Part shown: one piece after another, positions 19,701-29,919 of the stretch | How the letters are laid out: each line of letters starts with the position of its first letter | Position numbering within the stretch: position 1 is the stretch's first letter | Source: Oasisia sp. SBJ-2009 | Taxonomy: Eukaryota; Annelida; Polychaeta; Sabellida; Siboglinidae | Assembly (NCBI GenBank): GCA_964017155.1 | Contig: OZ024861.1 | Coordinates: forward strand, 52,209,809-52,273,808 | DNA: 64,000 bases | Direction: 5' to 3' | Program-made: the position numbers and the translations under genes | The notes under the pieces: generated by a model | What the model was told of the DNA's origin: nothing | What the model saw: the letters and a program-made list of their open reading frames with translations, nothing else | The model's database searches: none

Positions 19701-22700
19701 TGGTGAACTGTGTGCTCGTAGCCAATGTGCGACACAGTAAACATTAGGACGTCTAGTAATTCGTAGTTATCGTGTGACATACATGCATTTGTTCATCATC
19801 ATCATGCTGTCGGTCGCGAAGCGACAAAGACTGCTTCCATCACTTGACTGTTGCTCTCCATTTGTCTCTCTGCTGTGAGAGTGATGTCCATGACTCGATC
19901 TTTATGTCTCTCATCTTCAGGTTTCTCTTGATGGTATCTTTGAACCAGAGACGAGGGCGCCCCCTTTTTCTGTGACCAGAAGACAGTTGAGAGTAGAGAA
20001 CCTGCTTCGGTAGCCTGTCTGGTGACATCCTCATGAGGTGTCCAGTCCACCGGAGATTCTTTCTGATCAGAAGATCTTCCATAGATGGCAGCCCTCTTCG
20101 TTCTAGTATTTCCTTGTTTGTCACTTTGTCCATCCAGGCTATCCTCATGATCGAACGCAGATGTCGCATCATGAAGGCATGCAGCTTTTTCACCTGTCGT
20201 CTGTACACTGTCCAGGCCTCAGCTCCGTATAGGAGGGTGGACAGCACGATTGCACGGTATATCTTGCCTTTAACCAGCATGGACACATGGTGGTTGTTCC
20301 AGAGTCTCTGGCGTAGTCGGCCGAAAGATGCACTAGCCTTGGCCATCCTCCTCTGTATTTCATCGTCAATGCATCCATCACTTGATATAGTGCTTCCAAG
20401 GTAGGTGAATTCTAGAACAGAGATCAACTTGTTTCCATCAACCATGATGTCCTCCTCTCGGGTTCTTGTAGAGTTAGATTGGAACAGCACCTCGGTCTTC
20501 TTGATGTTAATCTTCAGGCCGAACTTCTTTGACGCATCGGAGAACTATTTTCTGCATCTCTTCAGCAGAGTGTGCAACCAGTGCACTGTCATCTGCGAAT
20601 AGCACTCTCTCATCAGTATCCGAGTAGTCTTGGTCTTTGCTCTGAAGTGTGCGACGTTGAAAAGGTCAGCGCTCTGTCTGGACTGTATGTAGATGCCATC
20701 CCCCATGTCTCGGAAAGCCTCGTCGAGCATTGCTGATAGGAAGATGGAGAAGAGCGTGGGGGCCAGTACACAACCTTGCTTGACCCCATTTGTGACACTG
20801 AACGATTCCGAGACTTCTCCTCCAACACTATCATTCGCCATCATTCCAGTATGTAGTGCCTCGATCATTGTTGTGAACTTCTCTGGGCAGCCATACTTCC
20901 TCAGTAGCTGCCATAGCCCGGTCCTCCCAACTGTATCGAACGCTTTGCTGAAGTCGACAAATACCATGTACAGTGGTCGGTCCTGCTCAATGCACTTTTC
21001 TTGTAGTTGTCGGAGGCAAAATATCATATCCACGGTGCTCCGGTTACCGCTGAAGCCACATTGTGTCTCCGGAACTACCTCTGGTGTTATGTAGGTAGAT
21101 AGTCTGTTGAGGAGGATCCTCGCGAAGATCTTGCCTGCTATGGAAAGCAGAGAGATTCCTCTATAGTTCCCACAGTCTGTTCGATCACCTTTCTTGTAGA
21201 TGGTTACAATGCTGGCATCCTTCCATGCTTGTGGTACAGAACCCACCTCCCAGGCATTGGTGATTAGTTGGTGCAGTCTGCTGAACAGATTGTCTCCTCC
21301 GTGCTTCCATACTTCTGCAGGAATTCCATCTCCTCCAGCTGCTTTGCCATTTTCAGGCCGGCGATTGCTCTAGCCATCTCATCCATAGTTGGAATCTCAT
21401 CGAGGCTTGTCTTGATAATGCGCTGCGGGATGTTGTCCAGAGCTTCGTGATCTATGTCGCCAGGGACGTTGAGTAGCTTCTGGAAGTGTTCACTCCATCT
21501 TGCCACAACTCTCTTGCTGTCAGAGAAGGTCTCCATTCCATCTGTTGATTTCAGTTGAACAGGTCCCTTCTTTTTGGGTCCCCACACTTCCTTCAGCCCA
21601 TTGTAGAAGCCCTTCATGTTGTTACTGTCAGCAGCTCTCTGCAGCTCCACTGCCTTCCTTTCCCACCAGTCCGACTTCAGTGCACGGGTGTGTTTTTGTA
21701 GCAGTCTGCAGGCATCTTTGTATGCTGCAGTGGTGGTTCTAGTGCTCCTGGTTTGCAACACTCTCTGGTGGGCTTGGTCTCTTCTGCTCATAAGAGTGTA
21801 GCTCCTGGTCGTTGGGGTCGAACCAGTCCTGGTGTTTTCTGTCTGGCTTGCCAAGATATGTCTTGGCTGTGTTGTACACGACCTGCTGCAGAGCAGCCCA
21901 TTCCTCGTCTGGTGTTGAATTTTCATTTTCCTCCCATTGGGCGAGAGCACTGTCCATCTCCTGCTCAAAACTCTCCCTATGGCTGGTGGTACTTAGTTTT
22001 GCTGTGTTGAGCTTGGTCGGCTTACTTGTTCCTTGCCTGTTGTGCTTTTGTCGTATTCTGAAAGCCCATTTGACCTCAGCATCTGGTGATCGGTCCAGCA
22101 GTTTGCTCCACGCATGACTCGGGTACTGTGGATGTCCATCTTATCCCGACACCTCGTGATGATGAAGTCGATCATATGCCAATGTCTGGAACGAGGATGC
22201 ATCCAGGTGGTCTTGCGTTCATCCTTCTGCTTGAACATGGTGTTCGTCACTATCAGTTCGAACTTAGAGCACAGAGCCAGTAGAAGCTCGCCATTGGAGT
22301 TGCATTTCCCAATCCCATGTTTGCCCATGACCAAGGGCCACTTGTCATTTTCTCTTCCTATCCTCGCATTGAAGTCTCCTATCAACAGTAGCTTATCTGT
22401 ACGAGGGATGCCACTAAGCACACTGGCCAGCTGGTTGTAGAAGGCCTCTTTGTTTTCTTCTGGGTTTGTCATTGTTGTAGCGTACACGCTGATAACTGTA
22501 GCAAAGTTGTCCTTGCTCAGAGGTAGTCTCATCGTCATGATTCTGCCACTTACTGGCCGTGGAATTTCTGACAGCTTTGTGACGATATCCTTCTTGATAG
22601 CAAAGCCCACTCCGGCCTCCCTTCTTTCTCCTTCGGGTTTGTCACTCCAGAAGAAAGAGTATTCCAAGTCGTCGAGACTACCAGACTCTGAGAACCTTGT

Positions 22701-25700
22701 TTCACATAGGGCGGCGATGTCGATGTTGTATTTGGCAAGTTCCATTGCTACTAGTGCCGTACGTCTTTCTGTTCAACTTGTGCATCTGCATGCTTTCGTG
22801 CATAATTTTTGTTACGGACGGTATGTGAGGCGCCATTTTGTTACGGAAGTTATGTTTTGTATGCGGTAGGAAGCGGGATTTTTAAAGGAAACATACCACA
22901 GTATATTACTACAACGTTTAACTCACCACGACGGTGTCCAAGGTGTCGTCCGCCGCGGCCCCCTTGCGACGGATGCAACGACCGCGGGACATATGTCTCT
23001 TCCTGTTGCCCCGCCTCAAAAATGTCTTCCCGCAGTGCGAGCAATCGAGCCCTGTCGGCAATGGTGGTGGTGGTGGTGGTAGTGGGACGGCGCGGACTTC
23101 CGACTACACGACCGAACGAACGAATGAGATTTTTTAGTAATGTAATGTACATTAATATTTGTATTCGTGTTTTCCAAACTTGTTAACATGAAAAATGTAA
23201 ATCGAAATATGCCATTGACAAATACTTACCACATGAACTGCTTCCGAGTCTTTACCCGACACTGTCGCCATTGGAACCCGCTTAATCGGATGACTGGTTG
23301 CCTCGTCGCTCTCGTTACTTGTGTTTTGCATGCCGAAAACCGGTTTGTAGTGGTAGTACTCTGGGTGGTTCAGCATAATGTTAACCATGTCGATGTTGGA
23401 GAATGAATGACAACCTCGAAAAACAGCCGTGTTATATACGTTGGTCGAAAATGAACCAATGACAATCAAGTGTGCCAAAAATAGCGCGGACGTGGTAGTA
23501 GTACGCCACAAACAGCACGGACGTGACAGCAATAACATACATATTGCTTCGCCCCGCTCTCGCCAGGATCGCCTCTTGACCTCTTGTCTATTTTTAAAAG
23601 TAGTTTAAAAAATAAGACGTATTTATGGGGTATTAGCTGAAGACTTATCCGTCAGATGGCTCCAGTTGTTCTTTCACCTATTTTGTAGTTCGTCACCTAT
23701 CCGCCAGGGGGCGCTACATGACCCATAACCCCGTTTTGACCCTTTTCAAAAATAAGACGCACGAATTTGAACATACAAGTTCGTGACTTGTCCGCCAGGG
23801 GGCGCCACTACTCCCTGACCTATCCGCCAGGGGGCGCGCTTAAAAAAATATATATAAGACGCATAAATTTGGCGGTACTCGTTCGTGACTTGTCACTAGT
23901 GCATGACCTATCCGCCAGGGGCGCTACTGGTTCGTGACCTATACGCCAGGGGCGCCCCTTGACCTTGTCACGTGACCTTTGACCTTCCACCGGTGGAATT
24001 CCACCACGCCGCGCCAGCATCGCTTGATATCACCCTACTATACTACTAATAGCATTTGTTGATAGCCAATATAGAATATAACCGCCATTTTTAGTCGCCA
24101 TCTGAAAAAGACCGATACGAATGTCCGATAGGATCAAAAGTAGCAAATTTAAAATAGCATAATTTGGCTTTTAAAACGCCATCTTTAAAAATGGCGGATA
24201 GTGATATTGGAGAAGGTCATATGTAACATATCTGAAATCAGTACTTTGAAAAACTTACATTTTGACACAAAATTAATTTAGCGGTTCTGACAGAAGCATT
24301 TGTAAACGTGTGGACAAAATTCGTTTTAGCGGACGTCATTTTTAGAAAATGACGGATACGAAGGTCGAGAAAGGTCAAATACAAATTATGTTAATACACT
24401 GGAATCGGCTGTCCACATACCTATATTTTGACCATAACATTAGCTCTCTATGTTGCGTAGGTCATGAGATATAGGGTTGTTAGTCTTGGCGGCCGCCATC
24501 TTTAAAAATGGCGGATGTTGATGTCGGAGAAGGTCAAATTTAATACATATGAGATCGCTGACCCCGAACATCTAAGTTTCAATATCAAAAGGACTGATTT
24601 ATTTGACGTAGTTACTAAGATATGAGAAAATAGGTTTAGAGCGGCCATCTTGGAAAATGGCCGCCAATGTCTTTTCATGCGAAATTTGACATGGCCCTAT
24701 ATCCAAATATTTTTGTATTTATGTGTATTACGTTTGTGCCAAATTTCATACTTGTATCATAAAACGCACAATTCATTCAGATAGCGGCTGGACTAGATGT
24801 AACCAAGGATATTATAGCTTCACAAAGATACGCAACTCCTCGGGATAACGTGTGACGCCACAACCACTAACGCCATCTATTTTTAAGCGTGCTAAACTAC
24901 AGACGTCTGCTCGACGTTGGATGTCGAATTGCCAATGACACAATGTTGTGCTGCGCCCAACTGCAACAACAGTCGCACAAAATGTCCGGAAATGGTTTTC
25001 CCCCGCTTCCCGGTTGAAGAGAGAAGGTAAATATTGGATCTTTTAAAGAAATGTTTATGTAAAAGTAAAGTAATCGACACTTTCCCCTGTGAAAACATGA
25101 GAAAAATGGCCAAATGTACATAGTCACTGAAACGCCAGTCGAATACGCTCGCAAGTCGAACACTGAAGGATATCGTTTGTAATTACCACCATATATGTAA
25201 CACAGAATGCGTTAAACGGGTACATTTGGCATCTACACAAACAATCTGATTCACAAAGATGTAACATGAGGTTTCTGAACATAACTTCAAAAACTACTTA
25301 TATTACACGAAATACTCACTGGCCCCCGGTGCGTAATGGTCCCTATGCCTATGCTATGGGGAGTGTGGCATGTTTAAAAACGTCTACAAATAACGCAGAA
25401 GGGCGGAATATACGTAGATAATATTGCTTGGATTCTCAATACGCCAAAGGCTTATTCCTAGTCCAACTTGCCATATAGAGTTCACTCTCGTATGGCAATG
25501 ACCAATTGGCTAAATTTTGTAATTATTACCACCACCTTGTAATAAGTTACTATTTCGACTCGCAGCCGACGCAGGATAGCTAGGTACTAATCTAATAGAG
25601 TTGAAATATAATGTAATTTCTGCATGAAGTCAATAATGTTTTGTTATATAACAGGATATATTATTATTTAACTAATTATGTTTATATTGTTTTTTCTTTA

Positions 25701-28700
25701 TATTCATTTAAGCATTTAGGATGTGTACAATATTTACATATCTAATGATTTATTATTATGGTTGTGACCACAATAATTGTGTTTGGGCCTTTGGGGATAC
25801 CTACTAATAAAAGTTTTTACATTATTATGTATTCCTTCAAACAACATCATATGTACAACATTTTGACATGGTTTTCAATTGTAATGTTTGTTGAATGTTA
25901 TTTGAATAAATAATATTGAATTGAATTAATATTTGTGTTCCATACATGTTGCAGAAGAATAAGCTCACACAGGCACAGTTGAGTTCATTGAAAGGATGGA
26001 CCAACTGTGCAATGCCTTTAACAGCCAGACGCTGACCAGTCCAGCACTGATGCAACACGCTCTGACTGTAGCCAGTGGCCACAAAGTGTTCTTGCTAGGA
26101 ATCTTAAATTGGCTATCCAAGATTAAAAGCTAAGACGATGATGGCAGTATATTAATTTTGTTAGATTTTGTGTCATTTGTTGTATACATTCTTGACTATT
26201 ACATGTACCAGGTAGATCTAAATCTAAACAAAATGGCATATTTTGACTTTTTACATCAAATCAAGGCAAGCTTTTTCAAACATCCTGTGTATGCTATGAG
26301 TTACACCTGACTTTTATTAATGAGCCTTGAGTGTCATATTAGTATTGCATCGTTACTTCAGGCCATTGACTGTACATAAGATACCGTTTATGGCAATAAT
26401 ATTATTAAAACATAATATTATTAAAACATGACGTTTGGGTGTGGCATAATAATGGTGTGTGTTTTATCCATGACAGATATTCTGAGAAGATATTCAGTCG
26501 AACAATAAAAATAGGAACGTTTTAATTGGATTATAACCATTAGTCAGCGCTTTGTTTGGGTTGTGTACACGCCATTGGAACGTTTATGTTTATGTACACA
26601 CTATTTACCATTTTAACTGAACTGTAATGATCATTTACGTTTTGAATTGTACACATTATTAATTGGGACTTCTGGGCTTGTTATCTTTCTGTGAATAAAT
26701 ATTCTGTACCTCTGTAATCATATTCTATTTGTCTTTATTTTACAATGCATCTATGGGAATTTGACTTTGCTATCTACATACATTTTCAACCCAAACGTCT
26801 TAATTGTTGCAATTTTGTCGCTGCAATCCAAGCAAAACAGGTACGGGAATAATTGAACAAGCAGTTCGAGCAAGAATTTGAACAAATTCTCAAATATTTA
26901 ATAATGTGGGGCTAGAACAGTCGCGTTTACTACGGAATAGGCCCAGGGATGTACTGTGCCATTAACCTCAATTGAAATAATACACTAGCTTAAAAACACT
27001 ATCTACAGGGCCAGTGGGGTGAGCTAGGGTGAGAGGGGGGTATATATGACCGCTGGTGCAGCCTCTGTCATTTGAACCTTTGCTATCGTGTCCTAACACG
27101 CTGGTGGAGTCTCTGTAATTTGAACCTTCATTATCGTAGCTTAGCACGCTTTTAATCAGGTGGCGCCACTTACGTAATGTCACGCTATTTATATTTACGG
27201 CAAAATCGCGAGGAGTTGCGTATCTTTGTGAAGCTATAGAATTCTTGATGTAACTATCAAACCTTCGCATTCGAATGTGACCACGAACTATGCGCATTCT
27301 AATGTGATCATATATATATAGGCCAGACATGGGGTCGAATACATTGAAATATATTTAAATACAAATACTCTTTGAGGGATTCAAATACTTTTAAATACAA
27401 ATGTATTTAAATAAAATACATTAGAAAGTATGTCAAATACTTTTCATTTTCAGGATGTATTACTATGTAGGTAAACGAAAAACAACTCATATATTGATAC
27501 ATCAAGTGCATAGGCATAATTAGTGTTTTGCTCTCATGATGACAGGCAGACTAGTGATAGGGAGTATTGTTATAGCTAACTACTTAGCAGTGCCAACTGA
27601 CTCAAAAACGTCTATGCAAAGAGGTAATGGCCAAAATATGTTGTCTACGTTGCCATCAGAAGGGACACTGCTAATGACTGCTAGGATCTTGTGAGGAAGT
27701 GTGACAGCTCAACTTCAAAATCAGCCAGGAAACGAGAATGGCCTGGTGCCAGCTAGGAGCCTGACTAAACAACAAAGGAGATATTGACCTATGGTCACAT
27801 GTCAGGTGCTAATCCATCCTCTGGCTCTGAACAAGCAAAATATTGGTCACTGCCAGTACTATGGGAACAGCTGCTGTTAAGAATCTTCATGTCAACGTGT
27901 TTGCTTTCTGAATGATTATATTTTGCATTTCATTTGTATTTTGTGACAAACTTTTCTTTACATACTTTAGATGCGATCATGAACTGTATGGTGAATGTCC
28001 TTATTAAGGACATTAAAGTGAATTTAATATATTGCAACTGGCATACATGTATATCTATTTCCGTTCCATTCGTGATGATTCCCGCTCATGTGAAACTGGA
28101 TATACTGAAACTGTGAATATGCACAAAATAACCGGTTCAGTTACGAAGCAGTTGTTCCACCTAACATGATTAACGGTACTACTATTGTGACATGCGATCA
28201 ACAAGATAACGTCACAACGTTTTGAAGCATGTTTTAATAAAAAACGCAAATCATGTGACAGCCGTGCGACATATTCCTCGACAGTGATGAAAAGAAACGT
28301 AATAATGTTTATGCATTTATCGAAGTGTTAAGCATATCTTTACAATAATCACCACAGCCTGTTGTACGTATACCATAATGTTTTGCTGCACATTTTTTGC
28401 GCATCAGCATAAATTACTTAACGTCCTGCAGGGCCCAGTTTCATGAAGCCGTGTAACTTTACGCGCAATTACGCAGTCTACTGGTCGCAGCTAACAGCGA
28501 ATAGTCAATGCAGCTTACGGCCGGTTTCATGAGACCAATTTAGCATTCGCGTTGTAGCGCTTACATTTTTCCGGCGTTAAAACGTTCCGATTGACGTTTC
28601 TGCGCATGCGCGATAAATGTAAAATCATTAATATGCAGCGAAACGACAATGCATTTATGTTATAAATACTACGGGTTGTTCGTTAGGATGTATATAGCCT

Positions 28701-29834
28701 CTCTGCAAAGATATTTGTCGCAAATTAACACGAGGCAAACACGTTTTTAGGTATATTTTGATAGCAAGCGTAAATCACGTGATACTAGTGCGCCATAATC
28801 CGTGACAGTGATTTATAAGAAACGTAATAGATTATTGCATTAAACGACATTTCAATAAACTCTCCACAGTAATCATCACAGGAGAGTTAACGAACAGCTC
28901 GTGGCATTTATACCGAAAATGCTTTATTGTTTCGCTGGACATTGATATTATACTTTATTGCACATGCACAGTAACGTCAATCGGAACGTTTTTAACGACC
29001 GGAAAAATGTATGCGCGACAGCGCCACTAAATCGCCGTAGCACTGACCTAGTTAGGTCGCGGTGGGGAATCCCTGTATTTTTGCTATGTATGAACAACCT
29101 TTTTCTTTCTAGCCGCCGCCTTTGTCGTTCGCATAGCAAATGGGAAGCTATGATGAATGTAAAGGATATCCAGTGTAAACATAAAAAATTATTTGGTTCA
29201 AAGTGGGCGTGTCGGGACCATACCGTACATAATTCAATTTCGGGAGCATACCGTAAATATTTCAACTAGCGTAAAATTACGCCTACTAAATACATGGTGC
29301 AGCTAAGTGCAACAATTGAGCATATTCATGAAACGCAATTAGCGTAAGTTTACGACGGGTTATCGCTCGCTAAGACGTCGTAAGTACGCTCCATGAAACT
29401 GGGCCCTGAAAATGTAAACGTGACAAGGGTAACATGATCTGGGTGTTCCTTTCCACTAGGACAAAACGAAGTTCAAGATGAAGAACTATGCAGATGGTTT
29501 CAAGAGACTGCTTGAAGGGAAACCAGGTTATGCCCTCGCGGTCAACTATTGGCGTGCCATGTACTATGTCGGCCAACCGCCTTGCAATCTCATGTGGGTC
29601 GGAAAATTCTTCCAAGTGCTTAACGGGTGGATTCTTCCGAAGGGAAGCGATATGACGGCTCCCATTACTAAAGCTCTCGAGGAGCTAAAGAGCAGCGGGG
29701 AGGCTACGAAGTTGCTCATTAAATGGACCTCGGGATCCTGCCAAAATGCCGCCAGTGGCTCAGATAGGGCCGCTGTTGTTAAGTTTGGCACCATTGTTTT
29801 CGGCCTCGTTCTGTCTATGACCACCTTGTACTAG
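13670..29834 (+). CDS. Poreless glutamate-receptor-like protein (iGluR ligand-binding domain with GPI-type tail), split gene
   Basis: Four exons (13670-13713 candidate, 14992-15180, 15962-16225, 29460-29834), all joined in phase 0, encode an ionotropic-glutamate-receptor ligand-binding domain. Exon 2 gives lobe S1 (GFMVELLDRVAEIV, WNGMIGEV). Exon 3 gives the RADLAVAAITLT segment and then runs straight through a GTGGGA linker into lobe S2 (ISTLDELVD). Exon 4 completes S2 (QPPCNLM, GWILPKGS, TKALEELKSSGE). The M1, pore loop, M2 and M3 segments of a true channel are absent, and since S1 and S2 meet inside one exon this is not an assembly gap. The C-terminus is a ~17-residue hydrophobic stretch after Ser/Gly/Asn-rich residues, like a GPI signal or single TM anchor. 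Any signal-peptide exon is upstream or missed. By eye the carboxylate-binding Thr and Arg of S1 are kept; the S2 acidic ligand residue is replaced by Asn. Confidence 0.75.
13714..14991. other. Candidate intron 1, no gene seen
   Basis: Contains a short CTTA-type repeat near 13765-13800 and only chance ORFs. The acceptor at its end is a good pyrimidine tract, CTCCTTTACAG. Confidence 0.4.
14992..15180 (+). CDS. Glutamate-receptor-like gene, S1 exon
   Basis: 63 codons between acceptor CCTTTACAG and donor AAG|GTGATC. Residues YRGFMVELLDRVAEIVDFDY and a WNGMIGEV motif are diagnostic of the iGluR S1 lobe. Confidence 0.85.
15295..15610 (-). pseudogene. LINE reverse-transcriptase C-terminal fragment
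   Basis: Reading the - strand, residues HWLPVRQRILFNVLVFIYKT and a following LHVRTPNLRLR match the C-terminal region of CR1/L2-type LINE reverse transcriptases (LHWLPV...RI.FK.L...YK.LH). No active-site box is present; it is a dead fragment inside the intron between the S1 exons. The remainder of the intron to 15961 shows nothing else. Confidence 0.65.
15962..16225 (+). CDS. Glutamate-receptor-like gene, fused S1/S2 exon (pore missing)
   Basis: 88 codons between acceptor CCTTCGCAG and donor CAG|GTTAGT. The S1 end (ADLAVAAITLTTERRESVDF) and the S2 start (ISTLDELVD...SSSYEVFFKAG) are contiguous, separated only by about 25 residues including GTGGGA. In channel-forming iGluRs about 150 residues of membrane helices sit here. 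Thr and Arg equivalent to GluA2 T480 and R485 are present. Confidence 0.85.
16226..16624. other. Start of intron 3, no gene seen
   Basis: Intronic sequence up to the first transposon boundary. The short ORFs look accidental. Confidence 0.5.
16625..17098 (+). repeat. Left TIR of the long-TIR transposon
   Basis: Reverse-complement match to 24335-24794, allowing mismatches. It contains AAAGATGGCGGCCGCC near 16,921, identical to a strong YY1-type AAGATGGCGGC site, and GACCTTC/CATTTGACC modules repeated about every 115 bp. Confidence 0.75.
17141..19740 (+). pseudogene. Transposon-borne gene with FEN/PIN-like and CXC motifs, broken
   Basis: The protein family is widespread in fish and invertebrate genomes as a repetitive 'uncharacterized' gene. 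Coding similarity begins after an acceptor-like TTCTATCAG at 17140. In-frame stops occur at 17306-17308 and 17489-17491. The longest open part is 17555-18970. A frameshift near 18960 moves the frame to 18967-19320, and a further stop at 19318 interrupts the final CXC part (to 19740). Notable motifs are an HTNYARW block, DTDVVVLAV followed by FTGCDTVSCFGG (resembling Asp-rich FEN/PIN nuclease motifs; inference), and a Cys-rich C-terminal CXC (CGCKKGC...CKC). The breaks mark it as a dead copy. Confidence 0.7.
19793..22770 (-). mobile_element. 5'-truncated APE-type LINE, copy 1
   Basis: About 90% similar by eye to the full-length element at 41937-45455, and cut at its 5' end (22770), 5' of the endonuclease start region. 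Endonuclease-like coding is at 22745-21993; reverse-transcriptase and C-terminal pieces (YGAEAWTVY, RHLRSIMRI) follow in several frames to 19840. The FADD box region is disrupted by an indel near 20545. The 3' end is a (CATCAT)-type microsatellite. A possible short TGTTCA duplication flanks it. It is inserted next to or within the decayed Polinton. Confidence 0.85.
22771..24047 (-). mobile_element. Decayed end of a second, related Polinton
   Basis: Starts with GTTCAACTTGTGCATCTGCA, matching the RPA-like gene region of the intact element (about 12057). It contains a diverged N-terminus of that gene (MLNHPEYYHYKPVFGMQNT, about 23400-23270), the TATATA promoter block and GGCGCC-type subterminal repeats at 23,640-23,960. 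It ends ACTATACTACT at 24047, like the intact terminus. The Thr run is lost and coding is broken. An unrelated ~300-bp block with a (GGT)n tract and a GTGAGT site (22,840-23,150) lies inside. The other end is not found. Confidence 0.7.
24335..24794 (-). repeat. Right TIR of the long-TIR transposon
   Basis: Inverted counterpart of 16625-17098. Additional AAAAATGGCGG modules continue inward to about 24,060. Confidence 0.75.
24935..25026 (+). CDS. THAP-domain first exon of the P-like transposase
   Basis: ATG at 24935 opens a reading frame with MTQCCAAPNCNNSRTK and FPRFPVEERR, the N-terminal half of a THAP C2CH zinc finger (C-x4-C, then FP-x-FP). It ends at a consensus donor AG|GTAAAT (25027). 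The C-x2-H half would be on a later exon, not recognised here. THAP domains bind transposon ends in P elements. Confidence 0.7.
25979..26133 (+). CDS. C-terminal exon of P-like (THAP9-type) transposase
   Basis: About 50 codons after an acceptor-like GGCACAG. FIERMDQLCNAFNSQTL resembles the 'D-x-L-F-x-x-F-N-S' segment of THAP9/P transposases. It ends at TAA 26131. The catalytic part between this exon and the THAP exon is missing or unrecognisable. Confidence 0.5.
27248..28429. other. Intron sequence with AT-rich repeats, no gene seen
   Basis: Near 27,330-27,450 an AT-rich block repeats ATTTAAATAC/AAATACAAAT motifs, perhaps a MITE remnant. At about 28,195-28,330 sequence is similar to 28,765-28,870 inside the next element. 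No coding signal. Confidence 0.4.
28430..29407. mobile_element. Fold-back MITE with AGGGCCCAGTTTCATG ends
   Basis: Exact 16-bp terminal inverted repeats (28430-28445, 29392-29407). Further inner inverted segments include the pair around ACGTTCCGATTGACGT at about 28,584 and its complement at about 28,976. No ORF. Its right end lies 52 bp before the first base of the last glutamate-receptor exon, next to the branch-point region. Confidence 0.75.
29460..29834 (+). CDS. Glutamate-receptor-like gene, last exon (S2 lobe and hydrophobic tail)
   Basis: Follows the acceptor TTCCACTAG. It encodes the rest of S2, with QPPCNLM and the final GSC supplying the conserved disulfide pair, then an SGSDRAA spacer and a hydrophobic tail ending at TAG 29832. 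Asn stands where GluA2 has Glu705 (by-eye alignment of YALAVN with YAYLLE). A hydrophobic extreme C-terminus with small residues before it fits GPI attachment better than a channel M4 helix. Confidence 0.85.
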   Translation, partial: DKTKFKMKNYADGFKRLLEGKPGYALAVNYWRAMYYVGQPPCNLMWVGKFFQVLNGWILPKGSDMTAPITKALEELKSSGEATKLLIKWTSGSCQNAASGSDRAAVVKFGTIVFGLVLSMTTLY

Positions 29835-29919
29835 ACGTTTAACTGGCGTTGATGGACGTTATTGTTTGAACTTTGTTGAACGTTATTGTTCATATACCAT
29901 TTAAAGAGTTGCAACGATA

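Larger units (their letters stand above)
16625..24794 (+). mobile_element. Long-TIR DNA transposon carrying a CXC/nuclease-like gene, with nested insertions
   Basis: The ends are inverted repeats beginning AGCCCAGCCGCTA / AGTCCAGCCGCTA and staying alignable for about 470 bp. They share AATTGTGCGTTTTATGATAC and several AAGATGGCGG-type modules. Between them lie a broken CXC-domain gene (17141-19740), a truncated LINE (19793-22770) and a decayed Polinton end (22771-24047). A single further end of the same family is at 47,690. A clear target duplication is not resolved; AGAT-like bases flank both ends with a one-base offset. The superfamily is unknown to me. Confidence 0.7.
24804..27247 (+). mobile_element. 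P-like DNA transposon with THAP exon
   Basis: The ends are inverted repeats of about 39 bp, starting CAAG and containing TATAGCTTCACAAAGATACG on the left and its complement on the right (27209-27247). The target duplication is 7-8 bp (GATGTAAC before 24804; ATGTAAC after 27247), matching the P superfamily, which makes 8-bp duplications and has ends starting CA. Internally there are a THAP zinc-finger exon near the 5' end and a transposase-like C-terminal exon. At 2.4 kb and lacking the catalytic middle, it is a deleted, non-autonomous copy. It landed two bases outside the preceding transposon. Confidence 0.75.
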
